DNA of 64,000 bases from Saksenaea vasiformis B4078. Its lineage: Eukaryota > Mucoromycota > Mucoromycetes > Mucorales > Saksenaeaceae. Under the pieces are notes generated by a model that saw only the letters and a list, made by a program, of their open reading frames with translations, was not told the origin of the DNA and made no database searches. Shown here in pieces: positions 13,587 to 26,380 of the stretch (its first letter is position 1; each line of letters starts with the position of its first letter). Made by a program: the position numbers and the translations under genes. The stretch spans positions 48,975-112,974 of the forward strand of contig JNDT01002040.1 in NCBI GenBank assembly GCA_000697055.1. The letters are read 5' to 3'.

Positions 13587-15016
13587 AGCAGTGAAAGGAA
13601 GTATATGTGTGTAAAGAAAAAAAAAAATAGAGAAGAGACGAAGCTAAAAAGAAAAGGAAAAAGGCGCCTGAACAACAGCGAACGGCATCACCGAAAGCTT
13701 AACAATTAAGCGACCGCCACAAAACTCAGGTGACGTAATTCTAAGTGGAGTTTTTTTTTTCTCTTCGTTACTCGGAACATGCTCTTCTTTCCATCACAGA
13801 ATCACTCTCTTAGAACATAGTAGTGAATTTTCAAGTTTGCCGTCGCCACAGAACTTTTTTTTTAAGAAGACAGCATCAAGAAGCGGAGTTGACTGTGTCT
13901 AACTGTCATCCGCGGTGTAACTGTAGTTGCGACTATGTTATTGCATCACAAAAGCAATACCTATAGGAGACACAACGGAAGCTTTCTCCCTTCCTTGCTT
14001 TGAGACAGTGTATGATAAGGGAATGAATGACTTCCACAGACACGTTCGCCATATATCTGAATTTTGTAGCTGATATGCAAAAGAAGGAAACTGTTAGGAC
14101 GCCATAGCGTACATCGTCAGCTGGCTTCAGAAAGGCAACATTTTATGATAATCCTTCAAAAAGTGGAAGAAGCTAGAAGGTGTGATTTACTGCCAGAAAA
14201 TGCTGGACATTCTTTTGTGACATTTATATACATCTTAGCCAGATCCCATTTTCAGTACAAGGTACCCAGATTCACTGCGCCATTCAGTATCGTAAGGATA
14301 TCGAAAGTAACCGCGCGCTGGCATCTAAAAAAGACAGTCGATTTTACCCATTACTATTGGTCTACATAGCGAAATGACCAGAATGCTACTTCTTGTACTG
14401 CCTATTTGATCACCTTAAGAACTAGGCGCAAGGCTCTGTCAGTTTTATGTCGTCATTATCTATGTGCATCTCAATTTTTTTTTTTTTGCTAGCCAGCATT
14501 TTGAACAAGTAACACCATCTTCAAGAGACGCTGTAAAAGATTTTGATTCGCTTTAGCCAAGTTCAGGTGAAACCGAAACGAGCGTGGATGATCTCGTACA
14601 CACAGAATTCTTTCTTACCAGTGACATGGAGACATAACCGTGCTCCACATGGAAAGAACAGGAGGACAACGTAGCCGCCTTGTTTGAATAATGGACAAAC
14701 AAATAGAATGCATATATTGCTTATTCCGCAACGCATCAGCTGCACGATCTCCCATTTATTCATTCCATAAAACAAAACCTACCCCACACTTATTTCAGTT
14801 CCACCACGTGATTTATTTGCTGTTGTCTTCCTTTAACAGTTCCTCAAAGCTTTAGATACGGAGCTTTTTTTTTGTCTCGTAAAATTTGTTTGAATAGGGA
14901 AGACAGACCAGACTCTGCCGCGGAGATTAAAACTTCTCGCCAAGTGGAACTCGACCGTCATCCTGTCCACACCCACACCCACACGTGCGACACATGATTC
15001 TCTTTCTTCCACAGCA
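13587..15016. other. intergenic, no gene seen
   Basis: Contains T-rich runs near 13753 and 14476 and a few open frames under 75 codons with no recognisable motif. The last 100 bases are the leader of the following gene and include CCACACCCACACCCACACG near 14964. Confidence 0.4.
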
Positions 15017-15915
15017 ATGACCGAACAAACAAAGTCATGTCGTGCCATCATCATGGAGTATTTAAACCATAACTGCTATAAGAACACCGTGGAAGCGCTT
15101 ATGAACGAAATGTCAAAAATGGACTCATGCAGGAATCTGAACCACGATTGTCCAGGACGACAGGGCAGAACAGAAACTTATCGTCACCGTACAAAACCTC
15201 TTTATGGAGAAACTATCGAAGTAGAACAAGGTATGCTTTTTTTTCTCTCTATTTTTTTTTACGAAACGCCCTTTTTTTTTTCTTGCCTAACTTTATCTCT
15301 ACTAGATCCTTTCATTCAGAGCAACTGGACTAATATAGACGCTCGCAAAGGTGTGCATCTCACCTGCTTTTTTTTTATATCCATCCGCTCATCTTCCCTT
15401 TTGTGACAGAGTTATACAACGCTATTGTGGATGGTAATATCACTCATGCGCTGAACGTCATTCAGCAACATTTTGCTACACTTGTTCCAGCCCACCTCGA
15501 GTACAAACTTCATTGTCAGCAATTCATAGAAATTGTACGTTCTTCCGCTAGTAAGGAAGCCATTGAATATGCACATCTACACCTTGCCCCAAATCAGAAA
15601 CAGTATTTGGCTCAAATCGAAGAAATTTCTCCTCTCATTGCTTACAAAGATCCACATCAATCCAACGTGAAGCATCTGCTGGCATTTGAGCGTCGTCAGA
15701 TGTTAGCAGATGAGATCAATCAATCGATTCTAGGTAATACCCACTACCAACAACCTCGTCTTCTCCAAATGCTGATAATGTCCGTTGTTTTTTTTTACGC
15801 AGCCCATTTTGGTATACCAAAGGAAACGACGCTGGAAAGAATAACGAAACAGATGACCGTCGTGCGCGAAGAGTTGGAAAACAATACATGCAAAGAAGAA
15901 AAGATGCTCGTGTGA
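15017..15915 (+). CDS. LisH-CTLH-CRA protein, RanBPM/GID-complex type
   Basis: Exons 15017-15230, 15306-15350, 15410-15733, 15803-15915; 231 aa. A LisH motif is at residues 8-35 ([18 protein letters not shown]). A CTLH segment follows ([20 protein letters not shown], then [15 protein letters not shown]), then a CRA segment ([32 protein letters not shown]). The CRA end resembles RanBP9/10 more than Gid8. Such proteins scaffold the GID/CTLH ubiquitin ligase. There is no SPRY domain, so it is shorter than RanBPM. It converges with RPL38 with about 57 bases between stops. Confidence 0.85.
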
Positions 15916-15972
15916 TACAAACAAGTGTCGCTTGATTTATTGCAACATAGAGAATGCCTTCGATTTTTTTTT

Positions 15973-16494
15973 CTATTGGATCTCGTTGACGACAAGAGCT
16001 GCAACATAACACATGTTAATAAAGTGGAATTTATACAATCAGAAGCATTACCAGGAGGAAGAGACTGTCTCAACTTGTTGGCCTTCTGCTTATCCTTCAC
16101 AACAAGAGTGTAGAGGTAGCGAGAGCATCTGACCTTGAACTTGATGGAATCGGCGTTCTTCTTGACACGAGCAGCTGTTGACACAATTGAAATAAGCAAC
16201 TCATTGTACTAACACAACGGAAATGTCCTTACACTTGGCATCTTTGCGACGGGCAATTTCAAGGAATTGCTTGATATCCTTAATTTGCTGAGGCTGTGGG
16301 AAAAAAAAAAGTAAATGTTAACATGTGTTTATGACCATGAGAGGGAATACGAGGGTTGCGTCTGAGATTGGCATAAGTCGAATGCATCCGCTTCTGTGAC
16401 ACTTTCAAGAATCCATCCGTCTTCTTGCCAATGCATCCATCCACTGATTCATCGTCTACCAACGCTGAAACTACTATAAGTTGCTATTTACCAT
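15973..16494 (-). CDS. RPL38: 60S ribosomal protein eL38
   Basis: Exons 16494-16492 (the ATG alone), 16293-16233, 16174-16052, 15998-15973; exactly 70 aa, the universal length. The protein reads [20 protein letters not shown], then [15 protein letters not shown], then [12 protein letters not shown]. It is a small component of the large ribosomal subunit. The first intron (about 198 bases) directly follows the start codon, an arrangement common in fungal ribosomal protein genes and often linked to expression control. Confidence 0.96.
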
Positions 16495-17961
16495 TTCTGG
16501 ACTCGCTGAAGATGATCGGAAAGAGGAAGTAACCAAGACCGGCAACCAATTCTCCATTTCACCCTGGCGGCGATTAAAATTACAATTTCCTTTCGAGTCG
16601 TTGCAGGAAGTGATGTGCACAAACTCGGAATCTCCGCATTAGACAAAGTGACAAAAACAAATACAGGTTTTTCTGGATGCGTGCTCTGTCTTTCGAAATG
16701 ACCGAGTAGATCAGATGCCCATGACGATACAAAATACCTAATATCTTGTACAATCGACATGGCCTATGATAAGGGACCCTCAAACATACATCATGTCATG
16801 GTAAACTATCTTTGTTTAAGAATTGCCACTATGTCCCTGGCGCCCAAGACATCTCAATTCCAAGGTAGTTCGTAACCGACTACATTATTTAATGCTGAAT
16901 GTAATTATTCACAGCTTAGTCTTGGTCATCTGGCCGTTTAATCTACTTCTTTAATTCTCATTTGCTGCAAGGCGGATAAATCTGGGATACCAGATAGCTA
17001 CCCGTCCCTGATTACCTTTTCAGGAGCATAAATGAAGGTACTTCATAGGAAAAGGACATCAGTATTCCTACTTAATATATACATTGCGTTATTTGCAGAA
17101 CTGGTTGGCATGGTTCCTCGCATCGATGAGTTCAAGTCAGTATCGTCGGATGCGATGATTGTCCCGGTTCTCGCTTCTCCTTGCATCCCAACCATCTCTT
17201 TTTTGTTTCTAGCTTTCTTTCTTTTTTTGTTGTTTCAGAGCTTTCTTGTATTTGATGGTCCTAGATGCCTAATCTATTGCTGCCGGTAAGAAGCCTCCTT
17301 GCAATCTATATCACTCCATTTTGTTTTAGATGAATGCTACAAGGTTCACGTAATACGATGCTGCCGTTTCAAGTTCTCAAATACGATGTGGCAAGGACTC
17401 GTACAACGTGAAAGCCTCGCATCGCCTCAAAAGAATTTGACCGTTCCAAGAGCAAATGGTTTTTTGTTCATTATATTATTTTGAAATTGTATAGCGACTG
17501 CCAAGGCAGGCTAAGTTGATGCATATGGAAAGACTACTATCAAACTCTGCTCATTGCCCGTAAGCTAATCAGTGTTAGCGAATTCTTCCCTGGTTCTTCT
17601 TTGGTTGCACTTCATTTTTCATGGACTCGGAGTTCTCCAATGAAAAAAATTGGACAAGATTGACCATTGGATTGATTTTTTTGGCCGATATGCTCCGCTT
17701 CACGCTATGGTAAATTTTAACTTTGTTTTCAAGTTGTGGTACATTTTACTGTATTCCGCACTGCAGGCACACAATACCTCTCTCCTGGGACAAGCATGCA
17801 ATGTAAACGAACAATCTAATCTTAAACACAACCCTGAGGCTCAAAAACTCAGTCCAATGCTCTAAAATGATGCAGATTTTATATAAACGCCATAACCAGT
17901 AGAAAAACAAGGCCTGCATTATTTTTGTGAATGCTGGTTAAATCTACGGCTGATTCTTTGT
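16495..17961. other. intergenic, no gene seen
   Basis: Presumed RPL38 promoter on the left. Open frames at 16488-16783 (-) and 17032-17289 (+) have no recognisable domain. T-rich runs near 17215-17240. Confidence 0.4.
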
Positions 17962-19012
17962 CTAGAGGGTATCGGTGCCCTTGACCGACAAAAAGTCGAT
18001 CACCAGGTCAAGAAACAGAGCAGGGTTCTCATAATGAACTGAACGAAGAATGCAATGAGTCAACACTGCCAAAAAAAAAAAAAAGAGGTACATAAGTACT
18101 TACCCCAATGGCCAACATTTTCGATATTCTCGACATTGGAATGTGGGAACTGCTCCTTTATACGTTCTGGAAACTGCAAAAATGGTTTTCGGTAAGGGCT
18201 GTTTCCACCGGTGATAAACAACGTTGGACCATCGTAGCATAGTGAATCCTGTAAAAAATCACCCATGTTACCCAGCGCTTGGCCTAGTATCTCGTAAGGA
18301 ACGCGGAAACGGTACGAGCCATCGCGCTGACGTTTAAAGTTGGTCAGTAGGAATTGACGCACCAAAAGATCGGATTCGTATTTTTGTAGGATCTTGTCAG
18401 CCTCTTCATGTTTTCGAGGAGCCACCGCGTCAATGGCTCGCATGCCTTCGACATACAATTGAAAATCTCGGGACAGACGAAATTTACAAGGTGCGATATC
18501 GACAACAATTAGCTTCGACAATAAGCTAGGGTGGCGCATAGCAGTAGTCATCACCGCTTTGCCACCCCTAGAACAATGATAAGCGGCGTGGCCTTCTGGG
18601 CACAGAAGCAAGAGAATTCATGCTTACATGGAATGCCCGAGAAGGACAGGTGTCTGCAATTGCTGTTCGTTCATAAAGGCCACGAGATCTTCCGCCATGA
18701 CATCGTAAGTGTGTACATTACTGTGTGCACTGTCACCATGGTTGCGCATATCCTTGCAATAGCTATTATTTCTCAAAGGCCCTGTGCAACAAAAGAAAAA
18801 CTTACGACAGCATAAATGTCCCTCCCGCTCCGTCTGCTAAGTGTCTTGGCCAGCGTCTTCCAGTTCTGCTTGGAGCCAAACAGACCATGACAAATCACAA
18901 CTGGGGGTAGTGTCGACGATGTTTTTGCAGCATACTTGTCAAATGAGAGACGTAATGTATTTGTGGTATAATGTCTGAGAAACTGTACAGGCACTCGCGG
19001 TCGATGCCACAT
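17962..19012 (-). CDS. mitochondrial alpha/beta hydrolase, ABHD11/IMO32 type
   Basis: Exons 19012-18806, 18752-18628, 18567-18104, 18038-17962; 290 aa. The N-terminus (MWHRPRVPVQFLRHYTT) is basic and lacks acidic residues, consistent with a mitochondrial presequence. The fold follows: PPVVICHGLFGSKQNW (oxyanion-side HG motif), VDMRNHGDS, the nucleophile elbow GHSMGG spanning an intron (about residues 107-112), and the catalytic His in NVGHWVHYENP near residue 264. ABHD11 family members hydrolyse lipid esters in mitochondria and protect the oxoglutarate dehydrogenase complex; the true substrate here is unknown. Confidence 0.9.
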
Positions 19013-19609
19013 GGTGTGCCCTGACTGAGTAAGAGTAAGAGAAAAGAAGAAGAAGAAAGACCGAGGTTCAACGTCACGAAGCTTTCAGCCCATAGAATCA
19101 CCGGTCTCTAGACCAACGTGGGAATCAAGTAAAAAAATTTAATGCTTTCTGCACTGTCTTTGTGTAGCCTAGCATATGATAAATGGGACGCTGACAATGC
19201 TTACTCGTGGTTAGATCAAGAGAGAACGCCCTTCTCCACCGGAGGCGCTTCCTCGCACCAGCAAGCAAGACAGATACGTGCTTTTGAATGAACAAATCCT
19301 CCAACGAACGTCGCTCGATTCGCGACTTTAATCCATAGAGTCAATGCATTCGCTTCTTGAAGACTTGGACTGATGGATGCAATGTCAAACAAAACATGCA
19401 TGATTGATTCTTATGCGTCACGCGTTACCCCACACAAACGGTCCAAAAGTAAAAAAGGCTCGACTCATCAACAACCAACCAAAATAGGTTGTGTAACAAC
19501 ACATCATCAACAAGAGAAAAGCTTTAAAGTGTGCGCATCTTCACGTCGGAACGGGATTATTATTCCCTTCTCTTTTCCCTCTTCCATATTTTGACCCTAT
19601 CTATTTGAA
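19013..19609. promoter_or_regulatory. divergent intergenic region between hydrolase and hydratase genes
   Basis: About 600 bases shared by two genes that point away from each other. A pyrimidine-rich run (19560-19590) precedes the hydratase start. No specific site is certain. Confidence 0.4.
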
Positions 19610-20813
19610 ATGCCTGAAGGATACAGTGTTGACGTGAGTAAGGCTGTTGGCCATAAGTTCAACCCAGATACCGTAAGTCCGAGAAACAGTATACTACAGT
19701 TTGAATGAAAGAATTCATGTTTCCCTTCTTTTTTTTCAGGTTGCCTGCAATCGACGTGATTATATTTTATACGCTTTGTCTGTGGGTGTCCCGCCCAGTG
19801 ATTTACGATGGCTATACGAGCTTGGTAAAGAGAACAGGCAAATATTGTTCCGACAGCTGAACGTATCGTATGGTATAGATGATGATTTCGGTCCGTTGCC
19901 AACGTATCCCTTGTCTTTGTTGTTGAAGGCAGCGGATTCGGATGTGAATTCATTTGTGGAACGATGGGTTGTGGGAGGGGAGTTACCAGGTGTCCCACCA
20001 TTTGATTTTAACAAGATTGTCCATGGTGAACAATCACTGGAGGTACTGCAACCTTTCCCTCAGAAAGGAGGTCGCTTCAAATCCGTCAAGACGTGCCGGG
20101 GCGTTTATGACAAAGGCAGCGGAATGGTCATTGATAGCGTGGTCGACCTGTACGGCGAAAAAGATGGCGTGCACTATTGCCGTATGGGTTCTAAGATGTT
20201 TGTTCGCGGCTACGGAGGATGGAATGTAGGTTGGATGGATACAAAAGCGCATGAAAAAAAAATGAAAAAAAAATAATAATAATAACAAGCAATGTACAGG
20301 GACCCAAAGGCCCGACGACACTCGTGCGGGCCAAGCCAACGCGCGCTCCAGATGTGATTGAGACTTTTGCCACTGGACAGAACCAGGCGCTTCTGTACCG
20401 ACTTTCTGGGTAAGCGGCGGTCACCTACCTACCCTTGTCAATTTGTCGTTTGTTGTAACCCATGTCCCACTTTGCTTTCTAGAGATTTCAACCCGCTACA
20501 TGCAGATCCAAACGTCGCTTCTCTCGTCGGTTTCCCTCGTCCTATCCTACATGGATTATGTTCGTACGGTCGCTGTGGCCATGCCGTAGTGCATCATTTT
20601 GCAGACAATGATCGAACCAAATTCAAGTCCATTGAAGCCCGCTTCGCCAAACCAGTTCTGCCTGGAGAAACAATTGATATTTACATGTGGAAGGTCGATG
20701 ATGAAGATCCAGCACTCCAAGGTGTTATTTTCGAAGCCAAAGTGGGCGATCGTGTAGTATTAAATCACGGCTATGCCACCTTGCACAAAGAAATGCCAGT
20801 ATCGAAATTGTGA
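19610..20813 (+). CDS. peroxisomal 2-enoyl-CoA hydratase 2 (MaoC/MFE-2 hydratase type)
   Basis: Exons 19610-19672, 19740-20225, 20300-20409, 20483-20813; 329 aa. It is a double hot-dog protein matching the hydratase-2 part of multifunctional enzyme 2. The N-terminal half holds YALSVGVPPSDLRWLYE; the C-terminal half has the catalytic signature DFNPLHADPNVASLVGFPRP followed by ILHGLCSYG, with Asp and His as catalytic pair. It ends in SKL, a canonical PTS1 signal, so it should be imported into peroxisomes. The reaction hydrates trans-2-enoyl-CoA to (3R)-hydroxyacyl-CoA in beta-oxidation. It is separate from any dehydrogenase domain. It converges with the CNH gene with about 37 bases between stops. 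Confidence 0.95.
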
Positions 20814-20850
20814 AAAACAAAAAAAACACATATATATATAATATTTATTA

Positions 20851-22511
20851 TTATTGTACCGCACGATAATCATCTGTCTGCAGCATGTAGACGTGTGCTT
20901 TGTCTTTGGCTATACATCTCCAAAACAGCGTGTTTTTCCATCGTGAGAGGAATCGTAGAGGAACGCCATGCATTAATCGTTGGCGTTGAGCAGTTGTGAT
21001 GTGAATGATATCAACGGTATCGCGTCCGAATCCAATGACGTACCAATCATTGCAGATTTGAATAAATTCAATATGTTCGGGTTCATCGGACCAATTGTAT
21101 CCCTGGGTTGTGAACAGTGCTCCTTTCAAATCGATAATGAAGCTTTGCTTTCCTAACGTGGCAAAAAACAATTGTGGCGCAGCAGTCGAAGGCAATGCGA
21201 CGGGGTCTGGAGCATCGAAAGGCGTGGTTGTCACGACCGTGTCATAGGAAGGCGGAGCTGAATATTGCATTGTAAGTGATGTAGCTGGCAGACATTCAGG
21301 ATAGAAGGGGAGCTGGATCAGGGACGTCCAATGAATAGGTAGAGAGACGATAGAAGACGGAAGATTAGGAAGGTCGTTCTGGCGGGAAGAAGAAATCAAA
21401 GCAGCGGGGGCGGGAATAGGTGAGTTTGGCGGGCGTGGATTTGATAGTCGGTGCTCGTACTGTTCACGCATCCAACCCGACTGGTACAGTTCTTCGAGTT
21501 TTTTGTCCACTGGTACCGTGCGTACCTTGCTGTCTCGTAGGTCAATGACCGCTGCTTCTGTTGAGAAAACGGCCACAAGATGTCGCAACGTGATTCGATC
21601 ATCTGCAAATGAAATACAGCGTGGCTCAGTGGGGATCCAAAAAACTTTGAGCCTGAAAAAGGCATGCAAGTGTTGACAGTCGCGTCGCCGCTGCCATAAT
21701 ACAATTTTATCGCGATGTAGCACAGCCGCAAATACATAGGCTGTGGTGTGATAGATGTTGATACTGAGTGCGTCTTTGCTTTCAGGCAATTTGTAACAGT
21801 AATCCTGGAGTACAATACCGTCACACAAGTAATAATTTTTTGTTATGCCTGCCAAAATGAGATTTTTGCCCATCAATTGCTCGACACCTGGTGCTTGCGA
21901 CTTGGGTTCCATATCCGGTGCTTTTCCAGCCTGTGAAGCGACAAATCGCCATGCATCTAGGCTGGGTAAATCATAATTCAATTCCCGTCGTTCCGCCCAC
22001 TCCAATCCAAGCACAGCGTAGACAAGTCGTAACAAAGCATCCAGTGAATAACATCGCATCTGCTTGCTTCGGCCAGCTAACATCAGCACGATACGACAAG
22101 ATTCGACAACAATCATCTTTCTGGCACGAATCCAAATAATAGTATGTGCTTTACTATTGGGTCTCGTCAAATCCACTAACTGTATGCCATTTGTCGCATG
22201 GCCTAGTAATAAAAATCTGTCCTCGAGAACACAAGCACACTCATAGGGACCAGGCCCAGTATCTGTCACGACCAATTTCAGTTCCAGCCTTGAAAGGTCT
22301 AGCTGTTGGGATAAGTTGCAACTTTGTGTTAAGATGATCCTCTAAAGCAGCATTGCATTCGTTTGTTTTTTTCTTTTTTTACCTTTGGTGATGGTGGTGG
22401 CGACGATGATGGCATTTCACTTTGTTCTGCATGCTGCGATCGCTCGAATTGTGGGGTATAAGGTGGAGGTGGGGCACAGGGGAAAGAGATATTTTGTTCA
22501 GATAGCGTCAT
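20851..22511 (-). CDS. CNH (citron homology) domain protein
   Basis: Two exons, 22511-22383 and 22302-20851; 526 aa. The first 43 residues are Pro/Ser-rich (APPPPYTP, SSSPPPSPK). The rest is one CNH-type beta-propeller: CACVLEDRFLLLGHATNGIQ, ARKMIVVESCRIVLMLAGRS, CYSLDALLRL, and near the end FIQICNDWYVIGFGRDTVDI. CNH domains usually sit at the C-terminus of Rho GEFs (Rom2, Tus1) or GCK kinases and bind small GTPases or membranes. Here it stands alone without DH, PH or kinase domain, as in some uncharacterised fungal proteins. The exact partner is not visible. Confidence 0.82.
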
Positions 22512-24890
22512 AGAAGTAGAATTATATTTCGCGGTATTTCAGTTTTTTTTTTATATAGAAATGAGGTGTTGGCTCGATAATAACAGACGGACATTGTAAC
22601 GAAAAGGTTTTAAAAAAGAGAAAGCCCCACAGCTTTACCGTAGTACACCGCTAAGCATTGACATGATCCCGCGCTTTACCTCTACTGTCTATTTATTGCT
22701 ACAACTCTATTCGATAGACGCCGTTCTGCTGCCGATGATGACTACCATAGCATGCACGACAAAAATTGGATACTAAGGACCGTCTCCGTTTTAGTATAAA
22801 AGAAATTTATATCAAACCCTCAACTTTTTTCATCACAGCCTTATGCGCCATAAACACAAGATCCTCCTTAACTTCCTAATGACTTATCACACAAGTCAGG
22901 CCATGTCCTGTGCTTGAAAGATAGAAAACATCTAACTTTCCATTCCGCGGAGTAAGAAAAAAAGCAAGTATTTTATTATTATATTGTTTTTGCTATGTCA
23001 CTTGGGGGCGCATCATGGGCAAAAAAAATAATAATAATACACAGTTTGCGCCTAACTTAACGTTTCTTTTTCTTGGCATTGACTTTATTTATCGTTTTAT
23101 TTAAAGGAATCAGCCTTAACGATAAAGATGTCGATGGCAAAGCCTTGTCCTCGAGACAAAAACTCTACCGAAAAAGGTAATTGTGACAGATTGCAGTCTC
23201 CATAACGACGTTTGCGAACTTGCTAGTTGTACGAAAACTACTGCAAAAAGTCCGAAACTTCTTGAAGTCAGTCAAGTAACTCCTGATTATAATCAATTGG
23301 TAGCTCTATTTGTCGCTACTTAGGATAATCTCTACTGTTTAGCAAAGTGCTTCATGATAATTCGTATCACTGTTTTCAATACAACGTGATATTACTCGCA
23401 CCAATGGCTCACGTACGACTTTACACAGCCTCCCATTGTGTCTTGTGCAAAACATGCAATTTTTGTGCTCTTAAAGCTATAGTTCTGTTCCTATTGATCG
23501 CAAACGTTACCATAGCATTACCTTTCTCGTTTTTCTCCTTTTTTTTTGGTGCGATGCATTCATTTGTCTTGTCAACGATGTGTACCTGTCATAAGAAATG
23601 GCATGGAATCCACTGATATCGTTCCGCAAAAACCACAGAGGGTATATGTGACATACTTTGCATCCTTCCGTGTGGGTTATCTTGGTGCGAACAACCGCTA
23701 CTCGATTCACCGTGAGAAACGTGCGACTGTTTTCCAGTGAAACCGATGAATGCATCTGAAGTCGCCGAATATCTCCCATGGTGGCTGGTGATACAGAGTA
23801 CCAAAGCTTACTAGCGCACCTGTCGTATTTGACATGTCATTATCGTTATATACCTTTACATCTACTAAGTTTTGGACGATCATTATTTGAGTTTCTCATA
23901 CCGTCGACATCTCGTCCTCAAATAAACGTGGTCTATTCAGATACCTAGCAAAGGATAACTATAATCTAAAGATATTAGGATACCCTATCAAGATCTTAAA
24001 AAACCTCCAAAGAATTCCCCGTATTATATGACTAGCGCAACAAGACAGTTGCAATGATCTACGACACTAGCATAGAAGCAGTGATTAGTCATAAGTCTTT
24101 GTTCCCTGAACAATGGAATTGCTATTCACTCTCAGACAGATGACAGCTCTGCGACCTAGACATGAATAATCATGGACCCTGATCGATGGGTGACAGTTTA
24201 CTCAGAGTCTACACATCTGTAATCAAGAGTCTCAAAGTAATTCCTCTTCTTCAGCAAGTCAACTGAGAAACTCCCTTCAAATACCGGTGCCCTTGACTAT
24301 CATCACAGTTACCATTTCAAGCTGTGGTTTTACCTGGTAGAATGATTTAAGCCACAGTGCGACAATTTGCTGCATTGTTTGACAGGAAATCACTTCGCCA
24401 CAGCTTTCGAAACACACACCATGATGTGCTTACTGCTGAGCAAGACCTCGTTCGTAAACATGGCCTTTGCAGTAATGGCTGCTGCTAACGCTCCTGGTCG
24501 CCCGCATTTGCTTGACGGAGCGGAGAAGTAAGTTTCTTTTTATATTAATACCAAAGGCGGTTCACTACGGAAAAAAAGGATTCCTGAATCTTTTTATTGA
24601 TGTTGTCCATTGTATCAGTGACAGATATACCAATGGACGATTAGAAAGCATAAAGATAGTCCGAATTTAAAGAGATGTAAGAAGAATAATTTTCTCCTCC
24701 CTCGGCCTTGTTTTCTTATTATTGCATCCTCGGTACATACTAGGATTCATGATACTCACGAATTTTGGTCTATTATTAGATTCATGGCCATTAAACCGGC
24801 TCCAGACCGTGTCCGAACTCGCCGTGGGGCGGGTGCCTGCTGACATCAAACCACCTTCCATTCACTAAGCGCGAATGAATTCTTAAATTT
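22512..24890. other. gene-poor stretch, no supported gene
   Basis: Mixed AT-rich sequence with only short open frames. A 36-codon frame starting near 24421 has no context that supports translation. Confidence 0.4.
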
Positions 24891-25008
24891 GCTCCAATAA
24901 ACCCGCTTCCGTCCGCAGACCGAGTTGATGTAAGGTAAATGTATGATCTTGTCGCCAATGCCTGAAGTAATGACCGCAGATTCGATCCCCTCATTAGCGG
25001 AAACTTGG
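24891..25008 (+). repeat. fragment C of the dispersed family
   Basis: Collinear with copy A 10650-10766, almost the same length. Shared runs are GCTCCAATAAA, (G/C)ATGTAAG, TTGTCGCC, AATGACCG and an AG just before GCGGA/GCGCA. The pattern (donor-like GTAAG, acceptor-like TTAG) suggests it preserves one intron of the family. Nothing else of the family is seen on either side. Confidence 0.55.
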
Positions 25009-26380
25009 CATTGACAAAGTTACACAACTCACCTGTCATTCTCTTGATCTTCCATGTAAATGATCCGTGTAAACGGATTATTTTAAAGAGGATGAACCGG
25101 GAGCTAATAAAATCCTTTAAGAGGCAAGAAACACTTCATACAGTAATAATTATACTTAACATTTTGAAGATGGAGGTTTGCACCCCAAGTATTTGAGACG
25201 TTGGATCGCAAACAGGAAAATGTCAGTACACACATTGGTATGCGTCCCTCAGAGAGTCAATAGGATGGTAGGTGGTGGAAAAGTCCGTTCCTGTGCTACG
25301 GGTTGGACGAACTTTTTGAGTTACACTGGTCGCATTTTTATTACAGAGAGTAAGGGAGTTTCCTTTTTATAGGGACAAGTACGATGGTGCTTGTTACAAA
25401 CCTGCAGGTAGTGATAAGGTGCAGCTTTTGCAGGATACATTGAAATCGCGATGTACTAGGAGGAGCTGAAAAAAAAAGACGCGACAAACCTTGTTTCTTA
25501 GGATGCGCAAAATTGTTCCACAACCTAGACAGGCTAAGGGAGCAAACCAACAAAAAGACAGAGGTCGCTGTGAAAGTGCCAAACACTATCTTTTTTTTAT
25601 CAACATGTGATGACTAAACAGTATGTAGGCATTGTTATCTTTTCCTGAGAGAATGGAATAGGTTCGTTCGTTCATTCGTTTGAGAAGCCGCTCTTTGGAT
25701 CAATCAAATCAAAATGCAGGAATAGCTTTTTGCTGTATGCAGATAACGCCGGATTCATGCATGCCTGCGCTGTGTGACAACGTGGCCAAGTTTGTGCTTG
25801 ATCCTATAGCATTTGTTTACTCGTTCGCATGATGTTTTTTCTCTCGCGATTGCGCTAGCGTCCAAATAGTCGTGCAGGGTTTACAGGGCCTTGGAAGTAG
25901 CCCTATCTTTATCTCTCGCCCTTACGAAATGTTCCATTCGTGGGTACTGAAAATACTTTCGACAGTACCAAAGTAAATCAGGTGTTGTTATTCACACAAT
26001 GTTCGCATAGTGTATCACAAGCGGTTTGCTGGGTCAGATCGCTTCGAGATCTCTGCAGTGAATTGAAACAGTTTGTATATTTATTTATTTCATTGTCGAC
26101 AACATCGGGTTTTTTAATAGTATTTAGTTAAATTTCTCTTACCCCAGCTCTTTTCTATCTTGATTACATTTTTAAGGTACATAGGGTAACAACAAAGAAA
26201 AAAGAAGGATAGAGTGCGTAATGTGTGTATATATGTATGAATAAGGTGTATGTAAGAGAGAGAGAGAGAGAGACGTAATTTTTTGTCTTTTTTTTTTTGT
26301 AGAAGGGGGGGGAAGTATGTCCGCGGCCAAGGTACCAGCCCTACCTACGAGAGAAGGAAAAACACACTTTCTTTCTTTTG
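25009..26380. other. gene-poor stretch, no supported gene
   Basis: Contains a (GA)n run at about 26254-26272 and poly-T/poly-G at 26281-26312, just downstream of the ubiquitin protease gene. Open frames are short and unrecognised. Confidence 0.4.

Noticed and set aside
17032..17289. hydrophobic 85-codon frame as a membrane protein
   Set aside because: T-rich DNA gives Phe/Leu-rich frames; no homology or gene structure.
24970..24990. tRNA B-box-like GATTCGATCCC
   Set aside because: No A box or foldable cloverleaf at proper spacing; it lies in the repeat fragment.
24791..25039. 82-codon minus-strand frame as a protein gene
   Set aside because: It lies across dispersed-family fragment C, whose conserved signals are on the plus strand.
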